Source: Anaerobacillus arseniciselenatis
GTDB taxonomy: Bacteria > Bacillota > Bacilli > Bacillales > Anaerobacillaceae
DNA: 64,000 nucleotides
Direction of reading: 5' to 3'
Assembly (NCBI RefSeq): GCF_001865995.1
Contig: NZ_MLQQ01000018.1
Span: 1 to 64,000, forward strand
Positions 34,236 through 43,405 of the stretch are shown here, one piece after another; the stretch's first letter is position 1; the number at the start of each line of letters is the position of its first letter. The position numbers and the translations under genes are program-made. The notes beneath the pieces are model-generated. The model had not been told where the DNA came from and did no database searches. It saw nothing but the letters and a program-made list of their open reading frames with translations.

Positions 34236-35174
34236 ATGAATGTGGATCGAAAAAAATTATGGCTTATATATATCATGCTTGCAGTTGCGACAAGTACATG
34301 GGGAAGTGCATTTATAGCTGGAAAAATTGCCGTTGAGAGCTTTGAACCAGCGACGGTCGCTTTCTTCCGCTTTTTTGGTGCTGCAATGCTACTTTTCCCA
34401 CTCATGTGGTATAAAGAGCGAAACATTCCGAAACCGACAAAGAAAGATTGGTTTTTATTTGCGATGTTAGGTTTAACCGGAATTGCTTTATACAATATCT
34501 TCTTTTTTCTAGCGAGTAAGCACGCGCCAGTAATCAAGAGCTCACTATTTATTGCTGCTAATCCGGTTTTAATTATTATTTTATCGGTTTTATTTTTAAA
34601 AGAGAAGATTACTAAAAATCAAGTCATTGGATTAATTCTTGCTTTAGTAGGAGCATCAATTATTGTTACGAACGGTGATCTCGGCATTTTTGTGGCGATG
34701 GCGTTTGAACCTATTGACCTCATTTTACTAGGAGCCGTTATTTGCTGGGCGCTATATAGTGTCATCGGTAGGGTCGTTTTGCAAAAATATAGTTCGATTG
34801 TCTCGACAACGTATGCAGTCGGGTTTGGCACACTTTTTTTGCTACCGTTTGCCGTACGAGAAACTTCCCTTACTGATATCGCTTCAAGCTCAATGAACAC
34901 ATGGCTTGCTATTGGGCATATGAGTGTTTTTGTTACCGTCGTTTCTTTTATCATGTATTATTACGGAATTCAACAAGTAGGAGCAGCAAAAGCATCGATC
35001 TTTATCAATTTTATGCCGATTTCGGCAGTTGTGATGGCTAGTTTGTTTTTAGGAGAAGCATTCACACTCCCACATCTTATCGGTGCAGTGTTTGTATTGT
35101 TCGGAATTACACTAAGTAATTATAAAAAGTCAGTGAAAAACCAAAATTTGAAACCAAAAAAGAAGTTAGTATAA
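34236..35174 (+). CDS. EamA/DMT-family transporter
   Basis: This 312-residue carrier has ten transmembrane segments in two EamA repeats (about 8-140 and 155-295), with STWGSAFIAGKIAVESFEPA at the start and GAAKASIFINFMPISAVVMA in the second half. Drug/metabolite exporters of this family have diverse substrates; none can be told here. It starts at ATG 34236 after AAGGTAGGCG. Monocistronic. Confidence 0.9.
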   Translation: MNVDRKKLWLIYIMLAVATSTWGSAFIAGKIAVESFEPATVAFFRFFGAAMLLFPLMWYKERNIPKPTKKDWFLFAMLGLTGIALYNIFFFLASKHAPVIKSSLFIAANPVLIIILSVLFLKEKITKNQVIGLILALVGASIIVTNGDLGIFVAMAFEPIDLILLGAVICWALYSVIGRVVLQKYSSIVSTTYAVGFGTLFLLPFAVRETSLTDIASSSMNTWLAIGHMSVFVTVVSFIMYYYGIQQVGAAKASIFINFMPISAVVMASLFLGEAFTLPHLIGAVFVLFGITLSNYKKSVKNQNLKPKKKLV

Positions 35175-35194
35175 AGAAAATTCGACATATAGAA

Positions 35195-35312
35195 AGAGAC
35201 TGTCCCGTAACAAAGTGTCAGTACCTATGAGACCTTAAATACAGACGGATGTAAAAACGTCTGTATTTTGTGCATTTTCTGGTGATCTGATCATTTTGGG
35301 GCAGTCTCTTTT
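35195..35312. repeat. GTCCC/GTGTCA palindrome, copy 3
   Basis: AGAGACTGTCCC ... GGGGCAGTCTCT ends, with inner stem AATACAGACG ... CGTCTGTATT. Downstream of the EamA gene, where it could terminate transcription. Confidence 0.8.
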
Positions 35313-35538
35313 GCACACTGGTAAATTGTCTTTATTTTCTAAAAAGTCGAAAAGTGGAAGAATTTGATGAACGAATTAGATTGAAGCACATTTTCAAACA
35401 GTATAGAATAAATAGTATTATAATCCTTTTTTACCACTATCATATATAAATAAAATTGATTGGATTGATAGTACAAGAGGGGAACAGGGATGACACTTGC
35501 TAAGATTTTTAACAACATGTTTTAAGGAGTTGATAAGA

Positions 35539-35757
35539 ATGGATATGAATTACGAACATATGTCAACAGGAGAGATCATTGCTTACTATAAGCGAGTCAG
35601 GGATTATATTGATCAAGGCTTCCGTGTTGAAGGGTTAAGAGATGAATTATTTTTAATTTCAAACACTTTTAAAGTAAAAAGTGTCGAGATGAATGAACCA
35701 GAATTACATCAATATGTACAAGAAATTGAAAAATATTTAGAAACGATCCGCCATTAA
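35539..35757 (+). CDS. 72-residue hypothetical protein
   Basis: ATG 35539 follows AAGGAGTTGA; the longer frame from 35497 lacks support. The product is a small acidic helical protein (MDMNYEHMSTGEIIAYYKRV, ELHQYVQEIEKYLETI). No family is recognised; a terminator follows, so it is probably a real monocistronic gene. Confidence 0.6.
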   Translation: MDMNYEHMSTGEIIAYYKRVRDYIDQGFRVEGLRDELFLISNTFKVKSVEMNEPELHQYVQEIEKYLETIRH

Positions 35758-35805
35758 AAACTAGGCCTTATGCTTAGCCCTTTGTGGGCTAACAGCCTAG
35801 TTTTT
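35757..35805 (+). terminator. Terminator after the 72-residue ORF
   Basis: AAAACTAGGC ... GCCTAGTTTT with an inner TTAGCCC/GGGCTAA stem, followed by T residues. Confidence 0.8.
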
Positions 35806-35855
35806 AATTTGTTTAAAATCCACAGTGAAAATGATAAACTATTTTGTAAGTAGTT

Positions 35856-36036
35856 GGCCAGTTGGTTTGTTGGTTAGTTGGAAAGGAAAAAACTTGATTG
35901 TACATAGAAGTTGATGTTGTATAATCGTCATGCGTGTTTTGTGTGAAATTGTTGGTTTGTTGGTTAGGCCGTTCCAGCATGAATTTTACATGTTAGATGG
36001 TAGCGGCTGGCATGCCGCCATGATCGTTTTGTATAA
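35856..36036. repeat. GGTTTGTTGGTTAG repeat family, copy D (double)
   Basis: Two GTTGGTTTGTTGGTTAG words, GAAAGGAAAAAACTTG between them, then TTAGATGGTAGCGGCTGG and CATGCCGCCATGATCGTTTT. Fills the gap before the AAA ATPase gene. Confidence 0.8.
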
Positions 36037-36065
36037 TATAAGATTTTTAATTAGGACGTGGTCAA

Positions 36066-38402
36066 ATGGGTAATAAAACTTTGAGCATAGAAGAAATTGA
36101 AACTACAATTGCTTCTTGGAGTGAAAAAATTGATACGCTTAATGAAGGACAGCTCCTTAGGTATTTGCAATTTGTTGAAGGAGTACAAGAGCCAACTACG
36201 AAAACAAATAAAATAAAGGCAAAGCTTTATGCGTTTATCGCTTACGCTCGTTTTATGCGTCTAAAAAAACTAGATCAAATTACATTAGACTGGTTAGATA
36301 AAGCGATGGAAGTAGATGCTCATGACCGAATCATTAATGAAGCTTATATTAAAATTTATATTAAACTGTTAGAAGGTCCTTTACTTCCGACGCAGTTTCC
36401 GCAAATTCGTGAAACAGATCACGGAAATGCGAAGAAAAAGCTCGCCGCTGATTATTTGAAAATTGCCAATGATTTTTTTGAGCGAGCCTCCAAGTATGAA
36501 GAAATTGTAGACTCGTTAGTGAATGCTTCAAGACGCTTATATGATGACGAAATGATGATCAAATTTGAGACTTTAAAAGAGTCTCTAGATGGGTTGAAGA
36601 AAGTGCTTCGAAAAATTGTCAAATCGACCGAAGCTTATTCAGACTCTGTCAAAGGGATCTATTATTCACAAGCGCAGCTCGTTGAAGTGAAAAAATCGAT
36701 CGCTGAAATGGAACAGTTACATAAACAATGGCAAGAAACGATTGGACAAGCTCAAGTTGAAGCAGAAGAAAATGAAAAAGAAGCTTTAACCGAATTAAGC
36801 AAAATGATTGGCTTAAATGAAGTAAAAGACCGTGTAGAAAAGCTGTATCATTATTTAAATTACCAAAAAATTCGTAAAGAAAAAGGCTACCAATTAAAGG
36901 ATGAGCTAAGCCTTAATATGATCTTAACCGGAAATCCGGGAACGGGTAAAACGACGTTAGCGAGACTACTTGCGAAAATTTATTTTGAACTAGGGATTTT
37001 ACCTCGTGAAGAAGTGATTGAGGTCGACCGATCTCACTTAGTCGGTGGTTATGTTGGTCAAACAGAAGAAAATACGATGAACATTATTAAGCAAGCCGTT
37101 GGCGGTGTTCTATTTATTGATGAGGCGTACAGTTTAAAAAGGGAAGACAGTAGCGGCAGTGATTACGGTCAAACTGCGATAGATACGCTTGTTTCAGCGA
37201 TGACAAATAGTGAGTATGCTGGGAAGTTTGCGGTCATTTTAGCAGGCTATCCTGAAGAGATGCGCCAGTTTTTATTGGCAAACCCGGGTCTTAGAAGTCG
37301 TTTTCCTGAGAGTAACCATATTCATTTACGTGACTATGCAGTTGATGAGCTCATGCAAATAGCAGAACATGTCGCTCTTGATAATGATTTTACTTTTTCT
37401 GAAGAGGCACTCGTTGAATTACAGAAACGGATTGAAAAAGAACAAGTCGATGCATCGTTCGGAAATGCTCGTACAGTGAAAAACATTGTTCTTGATGCGA
37501 TTTTTCAAAAAGGGTCTCTTATTCAGTTAAATGAGCCTTTACACAATGAAGACTTTACGATGATTAAGCGGGAAGATGTTCAAGTGGATAAGCAAGACGA
37601 AGAAAATACGAATGGAGTCGAGCAATTAAATTCATTAGTTGGTCTAGATGAAATTAAAAAAGAAGTGATGTCGCTCGTTTCTTTTGTAAAAGTACAACAA
37701 ATCCGTCGCGAGAAAAACTTACCGGCAGTTCCATTGCAGCTACATTCGGTTTTTACTGGAAATCCTGGAACAGGTAAAACGACGGTGGCAAAGATTTATG
37801 CAAATATATTAAAAGAACTAGGTTTATTGAAACGGGGCCATCTCGTTGTTGTTGGAAGAGGAGACCTCGTTGCAGGCTATACTGGGCAAACCGCTTTAAA
37901 AACGAAAAAAAAGATAAGAGAAGCGTTAGGTGGTGTGTTGTTTATCGATGAAGCCTATTCTTTGATCGGAAAACAAGGAGACTTCGGCAAAGAAGTGATT
38001 GATACACTCGTTGACGAAATGACGAAACATAATGAACATTTAGTCGTTATTTTGGCAGGTTATCCGAAGGAAATTGATTTACTTATTCAAAGTAATCCTG
38101 GACTTGAAACACGCTTTAAAAAATATTTTCATTTTGAGAACTATAAAATTAATGAACTTGTTGAGATGATTGATCTTAATGCGAAAAATTACGGCTATTC
38201 GATGGGGGATGAAGTTCAGACCTTTTTACTAACAGAAATAGCGAAAACGGATCCACAAGGAAATGGTCGTTATGCAAAAGATCTCGTAGATAAGGCAATA
38301 CAGCATCATTCGTTTCGAATCATGAATGACGTTGACGAGTTAACGACGACTCAACTAACACAATTATCACTAGACGATTTTAAAAAGTCGTTAAATCATT
38401 AG
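36066..38402 (+). CDS. Double-AAA ATPase of the CbxX/SpoVK type
   Basis: This 778-residue protein has an alpha-helical N-terminal region (about 1-245, with a coiled coil) followed by two CbxX/CfqX-type AAA modules. Each has Walker A GNPGTGKTT (about residues 290 and 565), Walker B GGVLFIDEAYSL and an arginine-finger region NPGLxxRF. SpoVK of B. subtilis has one such module, so this is a tandem form. AAA proteins of this class remodel proteins in sporulation or other systems; substrate unknown. The thioesterase gene begins 11 bp after. Confidence 0.88.
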   Translation: MGNKTLSIEEIETTIASWSEKIDTLNEGQLLRYLQFVEGVQEPTTKTNKIKAKLYAFIAYARFMRLKKLDQITLDWLDKAMEVDAHDRIINEAYIKIYIKLLEGPLLPTQFPQIRETDHGNAKKKLAADYLKIANDFFERASKYEEIVDSLVNASRRLYDDEMMIKFETLKESLDGLKKVLRKIVKSTEAYSDSVKGIYYSQAQLVEVKKSIAEMEQLHKQWQETIGQAQVEAEENEKEALTELSKMIGLNEVKDRVEKLYHYLNYQKIRKEKGYQLKDELSLNMILTGNPGTGKTTLARLLAKIYFELGILPREEVIEVDRSHLVGGYVGQTEENTMNIIKQAVGGVLFIDEAYSLKREDSSGSDYGQTAIDTLVSAMTNSEYAGKFAVILAGYPEEMRQFLLANPGLRSRFPESNHIHLRDYAVDELMQIAEHVALDNDFTFSEEALVELQKRIEKEQVDASFGNARTVKNIVLDAIFQKGSLIQLNEPLHNEDFTMIKREDVQVDKQDEENTNGVEQLNSLVGLDEIKKEVMSLVSFVKVQQIRREKNLPAVPLQLHSVFTGNPGTGKTTVAKIYANILKELGLLKRGHLVVVGRGDLVAGYTGQTALKTKKKIREALGGVLFIDEAYSLIGKQGDFGKEVIDTLVDEMTKHNEHLVVILAGYPKEIDLLIQSNPGLETRFKKYFHFENYKINELVEMIDLNAKNYGYSMGDEVQTFLLTEIAKTDPQGNGRYAKDLVDKAIQHHSFRIMNDVDELTTTQLTQLSLDDFKKSLNH

Positions 38403-38413
38403 GGGGACGATCG

Positions 38414-38848
38414 ATGTTTATTTCTAGTACCAAAATAGATGTTCGCTATGCAGAAACAGATCAAATGGGGGTTGTTTATCATGCTAACTACCTCGTATGG
38501 TGTGAAATTGGACGAACGAAAATCATTGAAGATATCGGTTTTAAATATGCAGAGATGGAAAAAGACGGTATTATGTCTCCGGTTGTAAATATTCAGCTTA
38601 ATTATAAGTTTCCAGCACGTTATGGGGAGACTGTCGAAGTAAAGACATGGGTTGAGGAATACACGGGCGTAAAAGTAGTTTATGGCTATGAGATCGTCAA
38701 TGAAGCTGGGAAGGTATGTGTGACGGGAACGAGTGAACACGTATGTGTAGATAAAAAATCTTTCCGCCCGATTTCAATTAAACGAAAATTACCTGAATGG
38801 CACGAAGCGTATGAAAAAGTAAAAAAACAACAATTAATTTCTGAATAA
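38414..38848 (+). CDS. Acyl-CoA thioesterase of the 4HBT/YbgC type
   Basis: This 144-residue hotdog-fold protein carries the catalytic YAETDQMGVVYHANYLVW (Asp/His) near residues 11-28. ATG follows TAGGGGGA. It lies just before tlp, as YneP does in B. subtilis. It hydrolyses acyl-CoA thioesters, with chain preference unknown. It is probably co-transcribed with the AAA ATPase. Confidence 0.9.
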   Translation: MFISSTKIDVRYAETDQMGVVYHANYLVWCEIGRTKIIEDIGFKYAEMEKDGIMSPVVNIQLNYKFPARYGETVEVKTWVEEYTGVKVVYGYEIVNEAGKVCVTGTSEHVCVDKKSFRPISIKRKLPEWHEAYEKVKKQQLISE

Positions 38849-38903
38849 ATCTTTTCCTCCCGTAAAAAAATAACCGAGAACTTATGACAAGGGAGGATTT
38901 TTA

Positions 38904-39131
38904 ATGGCAAAACCAGATAATCGAAATAACAATGTAGAGCGTTTAGAACAAATGGTCAATAATACGATTGAAAATTTAGAAGAAGCTCATAAAACGTTAC
39001 AAAACGAAGATATGAAAAAAGAAGAACGCGAAGCAATTGAAGCCAAAAATGAGCGCCGTGAGCAAAGTATTGATAATTTCCAAGCCGAAATTAAAGATGA
39101 AATGCAAGCACGTGAAAATGGCGAAGTTTAA
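38904..39131 (+). CDS. tlp: Small acid-soluble spore protein Tlp
   Basis: This 75-residue protein with the Tlp pattern AKPDNRNNNVERLEQMV ... NTIENLEEAHKTL is thioredoxin-like only in name. It is a forespore SASP. ATG follows GGGAGG. Its position after the 4HBT thioesterase matches the B. subtilis tlp-yneP neighbourhood, with the order here being thioesterase first. Confidence 0.9.
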   Translation: MAKPDNRNNNVERLEQMVNNTIENLEEAHKTLQNEDMKKEEREAIEAKNERREQSIDNFQAEIKDEMQARENGEV

Positions 39132-39140
39132 GCTAGTTTA

Positions 39141-39258
39141 AGAGGCTGTCCCAAAAGTGTCAGATCACCAAGACCAAACTACGAAATGTAGACATGAAAC
39201 TAGTCTACATTTCGGGGCTAATGATCTCTGACAGTTGTGGGAGAACAGCCTCTTTTTT
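39141..39258. repeat. GTCCC/GTGTCA palindrome, copy 4
   Basis: AGAGGCTGTCCC ... GAGAACAGCCTCT ends and inner CGAAATGTAGAC ... GTCTACATTTCG stem, after tlp; T-run follows, so it can terminate. Confidence 0.85.
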
Positions 39259-39341
39259 GTTTGTTTTTGCTAAAAAAGTGAGGGATGCTATAATAAATGT
39301 TAAACTAATGCTATTAATGAAAATTTTGGGGGTTCTAACAA

Positions 39342-40175
39342 GTGGATAGTATTCAAAAAACGATCATCTCAACTTTAAAAGTAAAGCCAGAAATCAATAA
39401 TGATGAAGAAATTAAAAATCGTGTAAATTTACTTAAAGACTATTTAATAAAAACAGGGATGCGTGGTTATGTTTTAGGAATTTCGGGTGGTCAGGACTCG
39501 ACATTGGCTGGAAAGCTATGTCAAAGGGCCGTAGATGAACTTAATAAAGAAAATAAAGGAGAAGAGCCGTACTTTTTTATTGCTGTTCGTCTTCCGTACG
39601 GAACGCAACAAGATGAAAAAGACGCCCAAGATGCCTTAACATTTATTAACCCAACAAAGCAAATGACCGTAAATATAAAAAATGCAGTGGATGCATCAGT
39701 GAATGCTTTTACAGAGGCAACTGGCGGGAATGTGTTGAGCGACTTCATGAAAGGGAATTCGAAAGCAAGGGAGCGAATGAAGGTACAGTATGACATCGGG
39801 GCTTTCTATCAATGCTTAGTTGTTGGAACAGACCATGCTGCAGAAGCGATCACTGGCTTTTTCACCAAACATGGCGATGGTGCATGTGACATATTACCGA
39901 TATTCGGTTTAAATAAACGGCAAGGAAAGCAACTCTTAAAACAATTAGGTTGCCCAGAACATTTATACTTAAAAGTTCCAACGGCCGATTTAGAAGATGA
40001 TAAACCCGGATTGCCTGATGAGGTAGCTTTAGGTTTTACATATGATGATATTGATGATTACTTAGAAGGAAAACAAGTTGCCAGTGCTATAAAAGATAAA
40101 ATTGAAGCAAAGTATAGGGTGACAGAGCATAAGCGTCAAGGTGCTGTTACTATTTATGATGATTGGTGGAGGTAG
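39342..40175 (+). CDS. nadE: NH3-dependent NAD synthetase
   Basis: This 277-residue NadE adenylates and amidates deamido-NAD to NAD using ammonia. The ATP-pyrophosphatase loop SGGQDST (about 48-54), [13 protein letters not shown] and [19 protein letters not shown] are conserved, and the end matches B. subtilis NadE (HKRQ ... YDDWW). It starts at GTG after GGGGGTT. No glutaminase domain, as in Bacillus. Monocistronic. Confidence 0.95.
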   Translation: MDSIQKTIISTLKVKPEINNDEEIKNRVNLLKDYLIKTGMRGYVLGISGGQDSTLAGKLCQRAVDELNKENKGEEPYFFIAVRLPYGTQQDEKDAQDALTFINPTKQMTVNIKNAVDASVNAFTEATGGNVLSDFMKGNSKARERMKVQYDIGAFYQCLVVGTDHAAEAITGFFTKHGDGACDILPIFGLNKRQGKQLLKQLGCPEHLYLKVPTADLEDDKPGLPDEVALGFTYDDIDDYLEGKQVASAIKDKIEAKYRVTEHKRQGAVTIYDDWWR

Positions 40176-40220
40176 TTTTCAGTTTTCAGTTTTCAGTTTT
40201 CAGTTTTGAGTTTTGAGTTG
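40173..40220. repeat. AGTTTTC microsatellite
   Basis: Five or six near-perfect AGTTTTC heptamers (with AGTTTTG variants) right after nadE. A simple tandem repeat, perhaps polymorphic. Confidence 0.85.
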
Positions 40221-40329
40221 TAAATCAACTTACTATATTGAGATAGTTTTGGAGTGGGTTTATATTTTAAAAGTTTTCATCGGTGGTGGGGTAACAACTT
40301 AATTTTTTGTGAAACGAGGGGTGAGTTGA

Positions 40330-41193
40330 ATGAATAATACTTCACGAAATGCTGATTTGCATTTACATACGACAGCGTCTGATGGTGGCTATTCACCGAA
40401 AGAGTTAGTGTTGAAATGTAAGGAAGTAGGCTTACAATATATTGCGATTACCGATCATGATACAGTAGCAGGTGTAAAGGAAGCGACGAGTGAAGCTAAA
40501 AAGCATCAAATAACCGTAATTCCTGGTATTGAATTTTCTACAAAGGAAAGTGGTGTTGGTGTCCATATTTTAGGTTATGGAATTGATATTGATGATAAAC
40601 CGCTTCTAGAAATGCTTAAAGAGCAACAAATTATGAGAGAAAAGCGGATGCAAGAAATGGTTAGTAAGTTTTCTGAGCTTAATATTCAATTAAATGAACA
40701 AGAAATTCTTAAAGAAGCTGAAGGTGGTAGTATAGGCAGACCCCACGTTGCTAAAGTATTAGTTCGAATGGGAGTCGTTAAAGATGTCGCGGAAGCTTTT
40801 GATCTATATTTAGGTGAAGGGAAACCTTGTTATGTAAAAAAACAACGAGAAATGACTCCACGAGAAGCGCTAAATTGGATTAAAGCAACGAAAGGAGTAG
40901 CGATTTTAGCTCACCCTGTTTATTACAACTTAGATGAAAAAATAAGTGAATGGGTTGAAACGGGGCTTTTACACGGAGTTGAAGTATATCATCGTGATCA
41001 CGATCTTGAAGTGCAAAGACATTATGAAAAATTAACTACGAAAATCGAAACAAAACTCGACTTATCTTTATTAAGGACTGGCGGTTCTGATTTTCACCAC
41101 GAAGACTACGGAAGAGTTCCGCAGCCGTTAGGTGAAACCCGTGTTGATAATCAGTTAGCACTTCGGTTAATTGATCGAATAAATTCGTTGTGA
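40330..41193 (+). CDS. PHP-domain phosphoesterase (TrpH/RNase AM-like)
   Basis: This 287-residue protein has the PHP metal motifs DLHLHTTASDGGYSP, ITDHDTVAGV, IPGIEFST and GSDFHHE, typical of 5'-3' exonuclease/3',5'-nucleoside bisphosphate phosphatases in the RnaseAM/TrpH group. ATG follows GAGGGGTGAG. It is convergent with the RNase H-like gene. The exact substrate is not shown. Confidence 0.88.
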   Translation: MNNTSRNADLHLHTTASDGGYSPKELVLKCKEVGLQYIAITDHDTVAGVKEATSEAKKHQITVIPGIEFSTKESGVGVHILGYGIDIDDKPLLEMLKEQQIMREKRMQEMVSKFSELNIQLNEQEILKEAEGGSIGRPHVAKVLVRMGVVKDVAEAFDLYLGEGKPCYVKKQREMTPREALNWIKATKGVAILAHPVYYNLDEKISEWVETGLLHGVEVYHRDHDLEVQRHYEKLTTKIETKLDLSLLRTGGSDFHHEDYGRVPQPLGETRVDNQLALRLIDRINSL

Positions 41194-41323
41194 TAACGTC
41201 ACATTGAAGCTGTCAATGTACCCTTCGTCAATGGAATTTCTGAAGATTACGTTGAGAGCTTCAATGTGCCTTTGTAAGTGGAATTCCGAAAGAAAGGTCA
41301 CATTAAGACTGAAACATTACTTG

Positions 41324-41440
41324 AGTGAATTTAATAATTACCAAAAATGAGCAACATCACGCAATATATAGTTTGCGAATGGTTTTGACGCAACTATATA
41401 TTGCTCTTAGTGGCGAGAATAATGAATTATGAAATTCATT
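41324..41440 (+). repeat. 118-bp palindromic element, copy 3
   Basis: Between two convergent genes. Outer ends as in copy 1 (one base changed in the left arm); inner hairpin CAATATATAGTTTGCG ... CGCAACTATATATTG. Confidence 0.85.
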
Positions 41441-41498
41441 GAGGTGGTATTTCTTCAAACATCTATTAGATGGAAATAGTAAATTGCTTTTCCCCTCA

Positions 41499-42167
41499 TT
41501 ATTTATACCCCTTCACTTCACTCGTTGCGTCAATAAATGTTTCAGAAAGAGCTTGTGAAGCAAGCTGATCGGCTTCTTTATTTTTGTCACGGCTGATTGA
41601 TTCGTAACTAACGTTCAAACCTAGCTCGCCAGTTTTTTCTTCAATACGGTCTAGCCAGCGGTTATGTTCTTCCTCATAGCAAGGCCATTCTCCTTTTGCT
41701 TGGTTAATGACAACAAGAGAGTCGCCTTTAATTGTTATTGGCAAATGGTGCACTCCTAATGTTTCTAACTCGACGATTGCCGTCCATAAAGCAGCAAATT
41801 CGGCTTCATTATTCGAGGAGAGTTGTTCTAAAAGTTGATTTTTACGTAATCGATAATATTTTTCATTTTGTTCGTAATAAATAACAATTCCGACACCTGA
41901 CATACGTTGCTCTTCGTTATAACCACCGTCAAAGTAAACAACGATATTGTGTGGTTCTTCTTTTAAGCTTTCTAAATATTTTCTTAGTTGTTTAGGAAGC
42001 CAAGTCGCCCCTGTTTCATCAATATAATCAATTTTTGTGACTCTTCCTGTCTTTTCAATGTCTTCACTTAAATATAATGCTTCTTGAATTGAAAGAAAAT
42101 CTGTCGTTAATTCATATTGTTTTTTCCCTTGTTTCAGTTGGTAAACAATTTCTAATCGAATTTTCAT
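41499..42167 (-). CDS. RNase HI-like (YpeP-type) protein
   Basis: This 222-residue protein has an N-terminal extension (about 1-65) and an RNase H domain with the acidic set: FDGGYNE (Asp), NNEAEFAAL (Glu), IKGDSLVVI (Asp) and NKEADQLA (Asp). Family members cleave RNA in RNA:DNA hybrids, or are inactive relatives; the complete acidic set favours activity. ATG 42167 follows GGAGAG. Confidence 0.85.
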   Translation of the reverse strand: MKIRLEIVYQLKQGKKQYELTTDFLSIQEALYLSEDIEKTGRVTKIDYIDETGATWLPKQLRKYLESLKEEPHNIVVYFDGGYNEEQRMSGVGIVIYYEQNEKYYRLRKNQLLEQLSSNNEAEFAALWTAIVELETLGVHHLPITIKGDSLVVINQAKGEWPCYEEEHNRWLDRIEEKTGELGLNVSYESISRDKNKEADQLASQALSETFIDATSEVKGYK

Positions 42168-42359
42168 ATTTCTCTCCTTTACCTCGTCATATCGCTAAAG
42201 AAATAATTGCGAATTTTATAAAAACATGATAACTTAAATACTTAAAAGGGTTTATTGTATTTTTACATCATAACTGTTAGTAATTTTATTTTTCCTTTAG
42301 GCGATGTTTCATATCCATATTATATAAAATGAGTTAGCTGAGTTGAGGAGTGACGTTTA

Positions 42360-43271
42360 ATGCCGATAAAAATTCCAGATGCATTACCCGCAAAAGAAAT
42401 TTTACTTAATGAAAATATTTTCGTCATGGATGAAAGTAGAGCTTTTAGTCAAGATATTCGTCCGTTACAAATTGTCATTTTAAATTTAATGCCAGTAAAA
42501 GAAGTAACGGAAACACAATTACTTCGTTTGCTCGGTAATACACCATTACAAGTAGAAGTGGCCTTTATTCACCCTGATACGCATCAATCTAAAAATACAT
42601 CACAGCATCATTTAACCACATTTTATCAAACAATTGATGAGATCAAAGAGCGAAAGTTTGATGGGATGATCATTACTGGAGCACCGATTGAACAGCTCCC
42701 GTTTGAAAATGTAGATTATTGGAACGAATTAAAACAAATTATGGATTGGTCCGTTTCCAATGTTACTTCAACACTACATATATGTTGGGGTGCTCAAGCT
42801 GGTTTATACCACCATTACGAAGTGCCGAAATATGTTTTAAAAGAAAAGATATTTGGGGTTTTTCCGCACACAATTACGACTAGAAATGTAAATTTATTAC
42901 GTGGGTTTGATGATGAATATATCGTTCCGCAATCTAGATATACAGAAGTGAGAAGAGAAGATATTGAGAGAATACCAGATTTAGAAATTTTATCAGAATC
43001 ATCAGAAACAGGTGTAAATATCGTTGCCTCAAGAAACGGTAAACAAATTTTTATTACCGGTCATTTTGAGTACGATGCAACAACGCTAAAAACAGAATAT
43101 GAAAGAGACTTGGAAAAAGGGTTAGATATTTGTTATCCAATCAACTACTTTAAGAATGATGATCCTGCCTCAAGCCCTAGGTTACGATGGCGGGCTCATG
43201 CTAATTTAATTTTTTCTAATTGGCTTAACTATTATGTGTACCAAGAAACCCCTTATGATTTGAGTAAATGA
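42360..43271 (+). CDS. metA: Homoserine O-acyltransferase MetA, probably acetyl-CoA-specific
   Basis: This 303-residue MetA-fold enzyme starts methionine synthesis by acylating homoserine. The nucleophile lies in [14 protein letters not shown] (Cys142-type). Residue 111 is Glu ([11 protein letters not shown]). In characterised MetA proteins Glu111 gives acetyl-CoA use and Gly111 succinyl-CoA use, so O-acetylhomoserine is the likely product despite the usual succinyltransferase name. ATG follows TTGAGGAGTG. No SAM riboswitch or T-box is seen in the 190-bp leader. Confidence 0.93.
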   Translation: MPIKIPDALPAKEILLNENIFVMDESRAFSQDIRPLQIVILNLMPVKEVTETQLLRLLGNTPLQVEVAFIHPDTHQSKNTSQHHLTTFYQTIDEIKERKFDGMIITGAPIEQLPFENVDYWNELKQIMDWSVSNVTSTLHICWGAQAGLYHHYEVPKYVLKEKIFGVFPHTITTRNVNLLRGFDDEYIVPQSRYTEVRREDIERIPDLEILSESSETGVNIVASRNGKQIFITGHFEYDATTLKTEYERDLEKGLDICYPINYFKNDDPASSPRLRWRAHANLIFSNWLNYYVYQETPYDLSK

Positions 43272-43405
43272 AAGCACCGTAGACGAGCCTTAAGTGCTTT
43301 TCGTGCATTGCTTAGCACTTCTCGTTAGGTAGCTGCATATGATAAAAACTAGGTAACTGTCTAATCTATTTGGTTACCAATGTTTTAGCCATAGGAGGGT
43401 TTCAA

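Noticed and set aside
42180-42359. SAM riboswitch or T-box before metA
   Set aside because: No conserved core, paired helices or terminator could be recognised in the leader.
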